A DNA stretch of 6,074 nt from Bacteroidota bacterium. Its GTDB lineage: Bacteria > Bacteroidota > Bacteroidia > Bacteroidales > UBA12481. This document shows positions 1 to 6,074 of this stretch, in pieces (the first letter of the stretch is position 1; each line of letters opens with the position of its first letter). A model generated the notes under the pieces. That model had not been told where the DNA came from. It saw only the letters and a list, made by a program, of their open reading frames with translations, and did not search any database. The stretch lies in contig JAUVKA010000263.1 of the NCBI GenBank assembly GCA_030592205.1, positions 1-6,074 of the forward strand. The letters run 5' to 3'. The position numbers and the translations under genes were made by a program.

Positions 1-507
1 ATGGTTCAGGAGCAAATCGGGGAGAAGGGGATTGATATGCAAAAATGGGCTTATGCTCCTACCCTGATTGGGTTTTACAACTATAAGGAAAAGATTATGA
101 CATCCGGATTTGATATTAGCCCGAACCATGCGGCAGGGTTAACAATGAATATTCACATTTATTCTGGTGGAACTAAAAGTGCTAAAATGAGCCAGGCCAA
201 AATCGAGCTGGATAAAACATCCAGGAATATTTCCTTACTCAAGGATCAATTAGAACTACAAAATAGTCAATTGACCTTCAACCTTACCAGCGCATTTGAG
301 AATTATCAAACTCAGAAAGAGAATGTTGAGATTGCCAAACGTGTTAATAAGAGCATTAAGAATAAGTATCAGCAGGGTATTATTTCAAGCCTTGACCTGA
401 CACAGGCTAATGGTAATTATCTGCAGGCTGAAAACAACTATGTCAGCTCAGTTTTAGAATTATTGAAATCCAAATTAGCCCTGGATAAACTCTACAATAA
501 CCTTTAA
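1..507 (+). CDS. TolC-family outer-membrane efflux channel, C-terminal fragment
   Basis: This is the last 168 residues of an outer-membrane factor (OEP/TolC family), which forms the trimeric channel through which the RND complex expels substrate. The reading frame is open to the left edge. TolC homologues are usually about 420-480 residues, so the first OEP repeat and the signal peptide lie outside the window, and the ATG at base 1 is most likely internal. What is visible is the second repeat: a tip/strand segment (fragment residues 18-57, with YAPTLIGFYNY, then GLTMNIHIYSGG at 46-57, matching the family's 'l.iPlf.GG' strand), a long Gln/Glu/Lys-rich coiled-coil helix (about 58-120), and the closing YQQGIISSLDLTQA segment (123-136) with a final helix to the C-terminus. 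It ends 21 bases before the adaptor gene, the usual channel-adaptor-pump order in Bacteroidota. Family assignment is firm; substrate is unknown. Confidence 0.9.
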   Translation: MVQEQIGEKGIDMQKWAYAPTLIGFYNYKEKIMTSGFDISPNHAAGLTMNIHIYSGGTKSAKMSQAKIELDKTSRNISLLKDQLELQNSQLTFNLTSAFENYQTQKENVEIAKRVNKSIKNKYQQGIISSLDLTQANGNYLQAENNYVSSVLELLKSKLALDKLYNNL

Positions 508-528
508 TCGAAAAAATCAAAATAAGAT

Positions 529-1581
529 ATGAAAGCAATAATAAAAATAGGACTCGTTAGTATCCTTTCTCTTGGAGCTGTGTCCTGTCAACCTGGTGCT
601 AAAAAGAAATCTGCAGAGCTTGAAGTTGAAGAGGTAAAAGTTTTTCCTGTGAGAATTGAAAAGATCCAAAAGAAAAGCCTTACCAGAACGCTTGATTATA
701 CAGCTAATCTGGCAGCTTATAAAGAAATTCATTATGCACCGGCTGCTCCAGGAAGAATTGATAAAATTAATGTAGATGTTGGAAGCAGGGTAAAGAAAGG
801 GCAGATACTGATTGAAATGGATCAAACTCAGCTATCTGCAGCTATGACACAGTTGGAAAGTGCTAAGGACAGCTTTGAACGAATAAAGACTCTTTATGAG
901 CAAGGAAGCATGGCTGAGCAGAAATATGAGCAAACCAAAACACAGTATGAACTGGCTCAGCAAAATGTTGATTTCCTAATCGAGAATACAACTCTGAAAT
1001 CTCCTGTAAACGGTATTGTTACAGGTAAATATTACGAGAACGGCGAAATGTTCTCAGGTGCGCCGAATACACAAGCCGGGAAGGCAGCCATTATTTCACT
1101 TATGCAGATCAATCCTTTGAAGGCTTTAGTTAGCATCTCACAGGCATTCTATGCTGCTGTTAAAAATGGTATGACTGCTGAGATTACTACTGATATTCTG
1201 GAAGGAGTGACATTTGAGGGAAAAATTACCAGGGTATATCCTACAATTGATCCGATGACAAGGACTTTTAAAACCGAAATTGTAATTGCTAATTCAGAAG
1301 AAAAATTGCGTCCCGGGATGTTTGCTGATATCAAAATATATATTGAAGAAGATGAGGCAATTATGTTTCCATCAATATCGATATTAAAGCAAGCCGGGAC
1401 CAATAATAGATTTGTATTTGTACATGAAAATGGCAAGGCAAAACAGATTAATCTAACAATTGGTCAGAGAGTTAACGATCAGGTAGAGGTGATAAGTGAT
1501 GATCTGAAAGAAGGAATGGATCTTATTGTTGAAGGTCAGTCCCGACTGATTGATGGATCAGAAATTAAGCTTGTTAAGTAG
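529..1581 (+). CDS. RND efflux periplasmic adaptor (HlyD/MFP family), predicted lipoprotein
   Basis: This 350-residue protein is the membrane-fusion subunit that couples the inner-membrane RND pump to the TolC-like channel. Residues 1-20 are a lipoprotein signal ending in the lipobox AVSC, predicting lipidation at Cys20. A charged linker (24-37) follows. The biotinyl-lipoyl-like domain has two halves, 68-98 (APAAPGRIDKINVDVGSRVKKGQ) and 152-175 (NTTLKSPVNGIVTGKYYENGE). They bracket a short alpha-helical hairpin (about 100-150), shorter than in AcrA. A beta-barrel follows (about 195-273, with TRVYPTIDPMTRTFKTEI and LRPGMFADI), then a membrane-proximal domain (278-350, ending EGQSRLIDGSEIKLVK). 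The chosen ATG is the only one that gives a complete signal peptide; its leader is A-rich without a strong Shine-Dalgarno, as is usual in Bacteroidota. The gene lies 24 bases upstream of the pump. Family is certain; the particular system is not identified. Confidence 0.95.
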   Translation: MKAIIKIGLVSILSLGAVSCQPGAKKKSAELEVEEVKVFPVRIEKIQKKSLTRTLDYTANLAAYKEIHYAPAAPGRIDKINVDVGSRVKKGQILIEMDQTQLSAAMTQLESAKDSFERIKTLYEQGSMAEQKYEQTKTQYELAQQNVDFLIENTTLKSPVNGIVTGKYYENGEMFSGAPNTQAGKAAIISLMQINPLKALVSISQAFYAAVKNGMTAEITTDILEGVTFEGKITRVYPTIDPMTRTFKTEIVIANSEEKLRPGMFADIKIYIEEDEAIMFPSISILKQAGTNNRFVFVHENGKAKQINLTIGQRVNDQVEVISDDLKEGMDLIVEGQSRLIDGSEIKLVK

Positions 1582-1605
1582 GTTCCCCATTAATACGAAG
1601 AAGAA

Positions 1606-4600
1606 ATGAGTATTTATAAAACCGCAGTTAAAAAACCAATTACCACACTCATGGCTTTCATCGCTGTGTTGGTTTTTGGGGCATATTCACTGATTAACCT
1701 GCCCATTGATTTATATCCGGATATTGAGTTTCCTGCAATAACTGTGATTACTTCATACAGAGGAGCCGGTGCTGCAGATATCGAAACTAACATATCAAAG
1801 CCAATTGAATCATCATTGAATGCAATTGATAATTTGAAGGAGATTAGTTCCGAATCACGGGATAACCTCTCAATAGTTTCGCTGGAATTTGAATATGAGG
1901 CGGACTTAAGCGAGGCCGCAAATGACATTAGGGATGCTCTTTCCCTTTTGGAAAATATAATGCCGGAGGAGGCTGAGAATCCGATGATTCTCAAGATCAG
2001 TTCCAGCATGGTTCCAATTTATATGTATGCTATTACTGCTAAAGAGAGTTATGAGGGAATTGAGCAAACTCTTGAAGAGTATATAATTAATCCCCTTAAC
2101 AGGATTGAGGGAATTGGTTCGATAAGTGTATTTGGCGCGCCGATACGCCAGGTTGGGGTAGAGATTGACCCACGGAAGCTGGAGGCTTATAATCTGACAG
2201 TTGAGCAGATTGGCGGAATTATTCGGGCTGAAAACCTGAATATGCCGACCGGCAACCTGAGAATGGGGCTGATGGATTATCCACTGAGAGTTGAGGGTGA
2301 GTTTAGCAGTAGTGATATTATAGAAGATATTGTTCTTGGCAGTTTTAACGGACAGGCGATTTATCTGAAGGATGTGGCCACAGTCAGGGATTCTATCAAG
2401 GAAATGACTATGGATGAACGGATCAATGGTGAACTTGGCGTTCGCCTGATTATTACTAAACAGTCAGGAGCTAATACGGTTAAAGTTGCCCGTGAGATAA
2501 GCAAGGAGATGGATAAGTTGATGGCCAACTTGCCTTATGATATTGAAATCCAGACCATCATGGATACCAGCAGCTTTATCAAAAGCTCGGTAAATAATCT
2601 CACAAAGACCCTCCTTTTTGCACTGTTTTTTGTTACACTGGTTGTCTTGTTTTTTCTGGGAAGATGGAGAGCGACCTTAATTATTCTATTGGCAATACCG
2701 ATATCTCTCATAGTTTCTTTTATCTATTTGTATGTATCAGGAAATTCTATCAATATCATTTCCTTATCGGCCCTTTCTATTGCCATTGGAATGGTGGTAG
2801 ATGATGCAATTGTTGTGCTGGAAAATATTTCTAAACATATTGATAGGGGAGCCAGTCCGCGAGAAGCAGCTATTTATGCCACCAATGAGGTTTGGTTGGC
2901 AGTTATTGTTACTACCATGACTATTGTTGCTGTGTTCCTGCCAATGACGCTTGTTGGTGGAATGACAGGTGTTATGTTCAGGCAGCTCGGATGGATTGTT
3001 TCAATTACCGTAACGACCTCAACGATTACAGCCATCACATTAACTCCAATGTTGAGTTCAAAACTACTGAGATTGAGATCGAAAGAGAAAAAAAGCAGAT
3101 ATGAAAAATCTATTGTTCCTCTTTTTGATCGTTTGGACAATGGATACGGTCGACTTTTAGCATGGAGTATTAGACATAAATTGATTATTAGTGTTCTTGC
3201 TCTGCTGGTTTTTGTAGGCTCAATAGCATTAGTTTCTAAATTGGGAACTGAATTTATGCCCGAATCGGATGAAAGTTGTTTTTCTATTGCGATTGAATTG
3301 CAATCCGGAACCAGGGTGGAGAAAACGATTGAACTTGCTCGAGATATTGATGCATATCTTGAAGGTATTGAGGAGGTTGAATTGATTGCCACATCTGCTG
3401 GAAGTGATGATACAGGTGGGCTTTTATCTATCTTTCAATCATCAGGATCTAATATTATCAATTACAGGGTAAGTCTGTCTGCTCTGGATCAAAGACTTAG
3501 ATCCGTTTGGGATATTGCTGAGGAGGTAAGGCTTCACTTAGATAACTATCCTGAAATAGCCAAATACAATCTTAGCACCGGGAGTAATATGATGATGACT
3601 TCTTCTGTAGATGTGGAGATTTTTGGCTACGATATTGATCAAACTACAAAATTAGCAAATGAGATAGCTGAAAAAATGAAGCTGATCGAAGGAGCCAGGA
3701 ACGTTGAAATAAGTCGTGAAAAGGCAAAACCTGAATTGAGGGCTGAGCTGGATCGACAGAAAATGGCTGCTGTTGGTCTTAATACCGCTATGGTTTCTAC
3801 AGCATTATATAATAGAGTTGCCGGTATGACTGCCACTCGTTACCGCGAGGAGGGTAATGAATACGATGTTATTATTCGTTTCAGTGAGGAGTTTAGAAAT
3901 TCCATTACCGACATTGAGAATATTAGCTTGCAAACTGCTTCCGGATCAATGGTGAAGCTGGGTGAGGTAGGCAAGGTAGCTGAGTATTGGTCGCCGCCAA
4001 ATATTGAACACAAACGACTTGAGAGGGTAGTAAAAGTTTCTGCAACACCATTTAAAGTTTCTCTTGGTGAAATGGCACTGAATATCCAGCAGGTGATTGA
4101 TGACACGGAGATACCCAAGGGTATAATTATTGAGGTAGGAGGAGCTTTTCAGGATCAGCAAGAAGGATTTAAGGACATTGCCCTTCTGATGCTCTTAAGT
4201 CTGGTATTGGTTTATATAGTTATGGCTTCGCAGTTTGAATCGCTGAAGATGCCATTTATAATTATGTTTTCTATTCCATTTGCTTTTTCAGGAGCGATTT
4301 TGGCCTTGCTGATAACTGATACCACTCTTAGTATGGTGGCAGCATTGGGTGCAGTGATGCTTATTGGTATAGTTGTTAAAAATGCCATTGTACTGGTGGA
4401 TTATATCAACCTGATGAGAGACCGGGGGCATAGTCTTAATGAAGCAATAGTATTGTCCGGTAAGTCCAGGCTGCGACCGGTTTTGATGACTGCCTTAACC
4501 ACTATTCTCGCAATGCTTCCCCTTGCTCTAAGCACCGGTGAAGGATCTGAAGTCTGGAGTCCTATGGGAATCTCTGTTATTGGAGGATTGATCTTCTCAA

Positions 4601-4710
4601 CAATGGTTACAATGATTATTGTTCCGGTGATGTACCGCATTTTTGCGGCCACGGGGGAGCGTGATAAGAAGAAAAGTATTCATGATAAGTTTGTCTTTAT
4701 GGACAATTAA
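1606..4710 (+). CDS. RND-family efflux pump, AcrB/HAE1-type inner-membrane transporter
   Basis: This complete 1034-residue proton/substrate antiporter (AcrB is 1049) would work as a trimer in the inner membrane. It has the duplicated RND layout: TM1 (about 12-31), a porter/docking loop (32-330), TM2-TM6 (about 335-482), TM7 (about 525-545), a second porter loop (546-855) and TM8-TM12 (about 857-1010). The first loop begins with LPIDLYPDIEFP, typical of the family. Proton-relay residues are present: Asp399-Asp400 in TM4 (GMVVDDAIVVLEN, equal to AcrB Asp407/408), Lys925 in TM10 (GIVVKNAIVLVDY, equal to Lys940), and Arg955 and Thr962 (SRLRPVLMT, equal to Arg971/Thr978). The Asp-Asp pair marks the HAE1 (drug/hydrophobe) type rather than heavy-metal HME pumps. 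A Met triplet (662-664) sits in the second porter loop. The start follows a purine-rich leader (GAAGAAGAA at 1597-1605). No frameshift is seen. The small PII-like gene begins 11 bases after the stop. Substrate cannot be deduced. Confidence 0.97.
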   Translation: MSIYKTAVKKPITTLMAFIAVLVFGAYSLINLPIDLYPDIEFPAITVITSYRGAGAADIETNISKPIESSLNAIDNLKEISSESRDNLSIVSLEFEYEADLSEAANDIRDALSLLENIMPEEAENPMILKISSSMVPIYMYAITAKESYEGIEQTLEEYIINPLNRIEGIGSISVFGAPIRQVGVEIDPRKLEAYNLTVEQIGGIIRAENLNMPTGNLRMGLMDYPLRVEGEFSSSDIIEDIVLGSFNGQAIYLKDVATVRDSIKEMTMDERINGELGVRLIITKQSGANTVKVAREISKEMDKLMANLPYDIEIQTIMDTSSFIKSSVNNLTKTLLFALFFVTLVVLFFLGRWRATLIILLAIPISLIVSFIYLYVSGNSINIISLSALSIAIGMVVDDAIVVLENISKHIDRGASPREAAIYATNEVWLAVIVTTMTIVAVFLPMTLVGGMTGVMFRQLGWIVSITVTTSTITAITLTPMLSSKLLRLRSKEKKSRYEKSIVPLFDRLDNGYGRLLAWSIRHKLIISVLALLVFVGSIALVSKLGTEFMPESDESCFSIAIELQSGTRVEKTIELARDIDAYLEGIEEVELIATSAGSDDTGGLLSIFQSSGSNIINYRVSLSALDQRLRSVWDIAEEVRLHLDNYPEIAKYNLSTGSNMMMTSSVDVEIFGYDIDQTTKLANEIAEKMKLIEGARNVEISREKAKPELRAELDRQKMAAVGLNTAMVSTALYNRVAGMTATRYREEGNEYDVIIRFSEEFRNSITDIENISLQTASGSMVKLGEVGKVAEYWSPPNIEHKRLERVVKVSATPFKVSLGEMALNIQQVIDDTEIPKGIIIEVGGAFQDQQEGFKDIALLMLLSLVLVYIVMASQFESLKMPFIIMFSIPFAFSGAILALLITDTTLSMVAALGAVMLIGIVVKNAIVLVDYINLMRDRGHSLNEAIVLSGKSRLRPVLMTALTTILAMLPLALSTGEGSEVWSPMGISVIGGLIFSTMVTMIIVPVMYRIFAATGERDKKKSIHDKFVFMDN

Positions 4711-4721
4711 GATTTTAAACT

Positions 4722-5015
4722 ATGAAAGCAGTATTAATCATACATAACCAGGCACAGGCAGAACGTATAGAATATATGTTGGATCGTTTGAATATCAGAG
4801 GATATAGCAAATGGGAAAATGTTTTGGGGAAGGGCTCAGAAACCGGAGATCCACGGTTGGGTACGCACACCTGGCCGGAAATGAATTCCTCTGTCCTGTC
4901 CGTCGTTCAAGATGAGCAGGTTTCTGACTTATTGGAGAGCGTGAAGAAGCTGAATGCAATTAATGAAGAAGTAGGAATCAGGGCCTTTGTCTGGGAAGTA
5001 TTGGAGACGGTTTAG
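4722..5015 (+). CDS. Small PII-like (GlnB-fold) protein linked to RND efflux operon
   Basis: This 97-residue protein is predicted to be cytoplasmic, with no signal peptide or membrane segment. Its layout fits the PII ferredoxin-like fold: strand 1 (MKAVLIIHN, 1-9), helix 1 (11-24), strand 2 (RGYSKWENVLGKG, 26-38), a T-loop-like segment (about 36-54, with GDPRLGTHTWPEMN), strand 3 (56-62), helix 2 (64-79) and a last strand (86-93). Canonical PII proteins are about 112 residues. The family's nucleotide-binding B-loop (TGxxGDGKIF) is absent between helix 2 and the last strand (NEEVGIRAFVWE instead), and no T-loop tyrosine equivalent to Tyr51 is evident. PII-like proteins encoded beside RND pumps are known, notably the PII-NG group with metal-efflux genes. 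By position, 11 bases after the pump and probably co-transcribed, it may sense a ligand and modulate the pump. The fold assignment is by pattern only; the function is inference. Confidence 0.7.
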   Translation: MKAVLIIHNQAQAERIEYMLDRLNIRGYSKWENVLGKGSETGDPRLGTHTWPEMNSSVLSVVQDEQVSDLLESVKKLNAINEEVGIRAFVWEVLETV

Positions 5016-5017
5016 AC

Positions 5018-5069
5018 AGGTTACGGGTTGCCCGGTCCCTGAGGAGTCGAAGGGCGGGTTGCGGGTTGA
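5018..5069 (+). repeat. Degenerate GGGTTGC heptamer repeats flanking a 24-base palindromic module
   Basis: Four heptamer-like units can be read: AGGTTAC (5018-5024), GGGTTGC (5025-5031), GGGTTGC (5056-5062) and GGGTTGA (5063-5069). The two pairs are each in tandem and are separated by 24 bases (5032-5055), which hold CCCTGAG (5037-5043) and TCGAAGGG (5047-5054). The arms CCCT (5037-5040) and AGGG (5051-5054) are exact inverted repeats; CCC (5031-5033) and GGG (5056-5058) extend the stem across a small internal loop. The look is of a short interspersed palindromic element set in a heptamer tract. Assignment to a known repeat family is not made; copies elsewhere in the genome would be needed. 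Confidence 0.55.
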
Positions 5070-5075
5070 CCTTTT
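5018..5075 (+). terminator. Possible transcription terminator of the efflux operon
   Basis: The G+C-rich imperfect hairpin (core arms CCCT 5037-5040 and AGGG 5051-5054, extended by CCC/GGG) lies just after the last stop codon of the operon. An outer pairing of AGGT (5018-5021) with ACCT (5069-5072) would end directly in a short T run (5072-5075). The stem is bulged and the T run is only four bases, so this is a weak candidate for an intrinsic terminator. The same bases are also described as a repeat. Confidence 0.3.
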
Positions 5076-5100
5076 AGGTGAGTTAAAATCTTAATTCTTC

Positions 5101-5108
5101 TATCTTTG
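5101..5108 (+). promoter_or_regulatory. Bacteroidota-type -7 promoter element for the PNGase F-like gene
   Basis: TATCTTTG matches the Bacteroidota primary-sigma consensus TAnnTTTG exactly and lies 19 bases before the start codon, implying a very short 5' leader. No good TTTG -33 element is present at the usual spacing; the nearest candidates around 5074-5080 (TTAGGTG) are weak. Its presence suggests the downstream gene has its own promoter. Confidence 0.6.
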
Positions 5109-5127
5109 TCGCATAAACTTTTGAAAT

Positions 5128-6074
5128 ATGAAATCATATCTATTACTTTTATTCATAGGTCTGTCAATCAGTGCTATGGCCCAGAAGCCAGTGAAACAGC
5201 ATGTAATAACTCATGATCGGGCAACCATTGTTACCGATCCTTCCAGAGGTGAAAATCTTTTTCCTGCCTGGGGAGTGTTTCCAGCCGAAGATATTTCAGT
5301 TCGAAAGATTCTGATGCATGTAACGCTTGGTACTCCGGATTCTATTTCAACGGCACATTGGGATTATAAGGATCATATTTCTATTACCAGGGCTGGTGGA
5401 GAAAATGGTAAATATCTTCACTACGAAATCGGAAGGATGCTAACTCCATATGGAAGTATTTACAGTACGGGCTGGGAGTTTAAGTGGACGGTTGATGTGA
5501 CTGATTTTGCAATGGTACTGAGAGACAGCGTAGAAATAGTATATAATCATACCGGATATGAACCTACCTCTGTAGGTTGGGCATTAACGATTGATTTTGA
5601 GTACACTATGGGGCCTCCTCATATTAATCCCCTTAAGATTGAAAACATGTGGGTCGGAAGCTATAACTATGGTAATTCTGAAAAGCCGACTGAGGCTGAA
5701 TTGATCCCAATAAAGTATAGCCCGCTTAAGGAAAGTGTAATAAACCGTCTCCGGATTCAGCATACCGGTCATGGAATGGATAAGCCAAAAGGATGCAGTG
5801 AGTTTTGCAGTCGTTGGCGGGAAATATATTTCAATGGTGATTTGGTCCAGCATAAAGATCTGTGGAAGGAATGCGGCGATAATCCTCTATACCCTCAAGG
5901 CGGTACATGGATCTTCGACAGAGCTTTATGGTGTCCCGGTGATTTGCAAGCTCCTGATATAATTGATGTACACCCGGTTTCAGGAGAGAATGAATTTAAA
6001 ATTGTGATGGAACCTTATGTTGCTACTGAAAATATTCAGGCCAAAGAGGCAATCGCTTCCTGTCTGATTCAATA
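5128..6074 (+). CDS. Secreted PNGase F-like glycoamidase-family protein, 3' end missing
   Basis: The frame is open from this ATG through the right edge (315 codons visible). Residues 1-18 are a Sec signal peptide with an AMA cleavage motif before Gln19. The rest resembles peptide-N-glycosidase F of Elizabethkingia (mature form 314 residues), which removes N-glycans by cleaving the Asn side-chain amide; it has two jelly-roll domains. Matching segments are HWDYKDHISI (77-86), HYEIGRMLTPY (98-108), the TVDVTDF segment (121-127), GCSEFCSRW (222-230) and NPLYPQGGTWIFDRALWCPG (252-271). Asp79 aligns with catalytic Asp60 and Glu225 with Glu206. Glu118 appears replaced by His141 (VYNHTG). Cys223/227 and Cys249/269 match two PNGase F disulfides; the Cys51-Cys56 pair is absent. 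The end of the C-terminal domain seems close (AIASCLIQ), but any sorting domain lies outside the window. Family is strong; glycoamidase activity is unproven, and these alignments are from memory of PNGase F. Confidence 0.88.
   Translation, partial: MKSYLLLLFIGLSISAMAQKPVKQHVITHDRATIVTDPSRGENLFPAWGVFPAEDISVRKILMHVTLGTPDSISTAHWDYKDHISITRAGGENGKYLHYEIGRMLTPYGSIYSTGWEFKWTVDVTDFAMVLRDSVEIVYNHTGYEPTSVGWALTIDFEYTMGPPHINPLKIENMWVGSYNYGNSEKPTEAELIPIKYSPLKESVINRLRIQHTGHGMDKPKGCSEFCSRWREIYFNGDLVQHKDLWKECGDNPLYPQGGTWIFDRALWCPGDLQAPDIIDVHPVSGENEFKIVMEPYVATENIQAKEAIASCLIQ

Larger units (their letters stand above)
5016..5127. other. Intergenic region between efflux operon and PNGase F-like gene
   Basis: This 112-base gap is the only sizeable non-coding stretch in the window. 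Its first half (about 5018-5071) is clearly more G+C-rich than the flanking genes and carries short repeats and an imperfect palindrome. Its second half is AT-rich and carries a Bacteroidota-type -7 promoter element. It probably separates two transcription units. Confidence 0.8.

Noticed and set aside
1..3. ATG at base 1 as the true start of the TolC-like gene
   Set aside because: The 168-residue product has only the second OEP repeat and no signal peptide; the frame is open to the edge, so the gene almost surely begins outside the window.
2892..3104. 70-codon + strand frame overlapping the pump gene
   Set aside because: It is out of frame with the conserved TM5-TM6 region and gives a Tyr/Cys/Asp-rich sequence without family resemblance.
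2874..3392. 172-codon open frame on the minus strand inside the pump gene
   Set aside because: It is antisense to a well-conserved RND coding region; its translation is low-complexity Ser/Ile/Val-rich with no recognisable domain. The other minus-strand frames in the window were dismissed for the same reason.
1606..4710. Heavy-metal (CusA/CzcA) identity for the pump
   Set aside because: The TM4 motif is GMVVDDAIVVLEN with two Asp, as in AcrB, rather than the DFG...VDGA form of HME pumps; the Met triplet alone is not enough.
5018..5069. CRISPR array or insertion-sequence end
   Set aside because: Repeat units are only seven bases with a single 24-base interruption; there is no array of regular spacers, no transposase and no target-site duplication visible.
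5771..5962. 63-codon + strand frame within the PNGase F-like gene
   Set aside because: It overlaps, in another frame, the most conserved PNGase F-like segment (GCSEFC to WCPG), so it is a coding shadow.

Overview
This window looks like part of a Bacteroidota chromosome (Cytophagia/Bacteroidia-like; genus not determinable). Three signs point there. The last gene encodes a PNGase F-like secreted protein, a family typical of this phylum. It is preceded by a good match to the Bacteroidota -7 promoter element TAnnTTTG. Start codons sit behind A-rich leaders without clear Shine-Dalgarno sequences, in moderately AT-rich DNA. All recognised genes are on the + strand.

Positions 1-5015 hold a compact tripartite efflux operon plus one small gene: the C-terminal part of a TolC-type outer-membrane channel (cut by the left edge), a lipoprotein-type periplasmic adaptor, a complete 1034-residue AcrB-type RND pump, and a 97-residue PII-like protein. 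Gaps are 21, 24 and 11 bases, so a single transcript starting left of the window is likely. The channel, adaptor and pump would form one envelope-spanning proton-driven exporter. The pump has the paired Asp-Asp of the drug/hydrophobe (HAE1) type in TM4, not the heavy-metal (HME) signature; its substrate cannot be read from sequence. The PII-like protein probably acts as a cytoplasmic or membrane-associated modulator of the pump, but it lacks the canonical PII nucleotide-binding B-loop.

Positions 5016-5127 form the only notable intergenic region. It holds degenerate GGGTTGC heptamers that flank a 24-base imperfect palindrome, a possible terminator, and then a Bacteroidota-type promoter.

Positions 5128-6074 encode a secreted PNGase F-like protein cut by the right edge. 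It keeps the equivalents of catalytic Asp60 and Glu206 of PNGase F but appears to have His in place of Glu118. It is probably a separate transcription unit with no evident functional tie to the efflux operon. The strongest candidates for novelty are the PII-like/HAE1 pairing, the altered PNGase F active site and the composite intergenic repeat.
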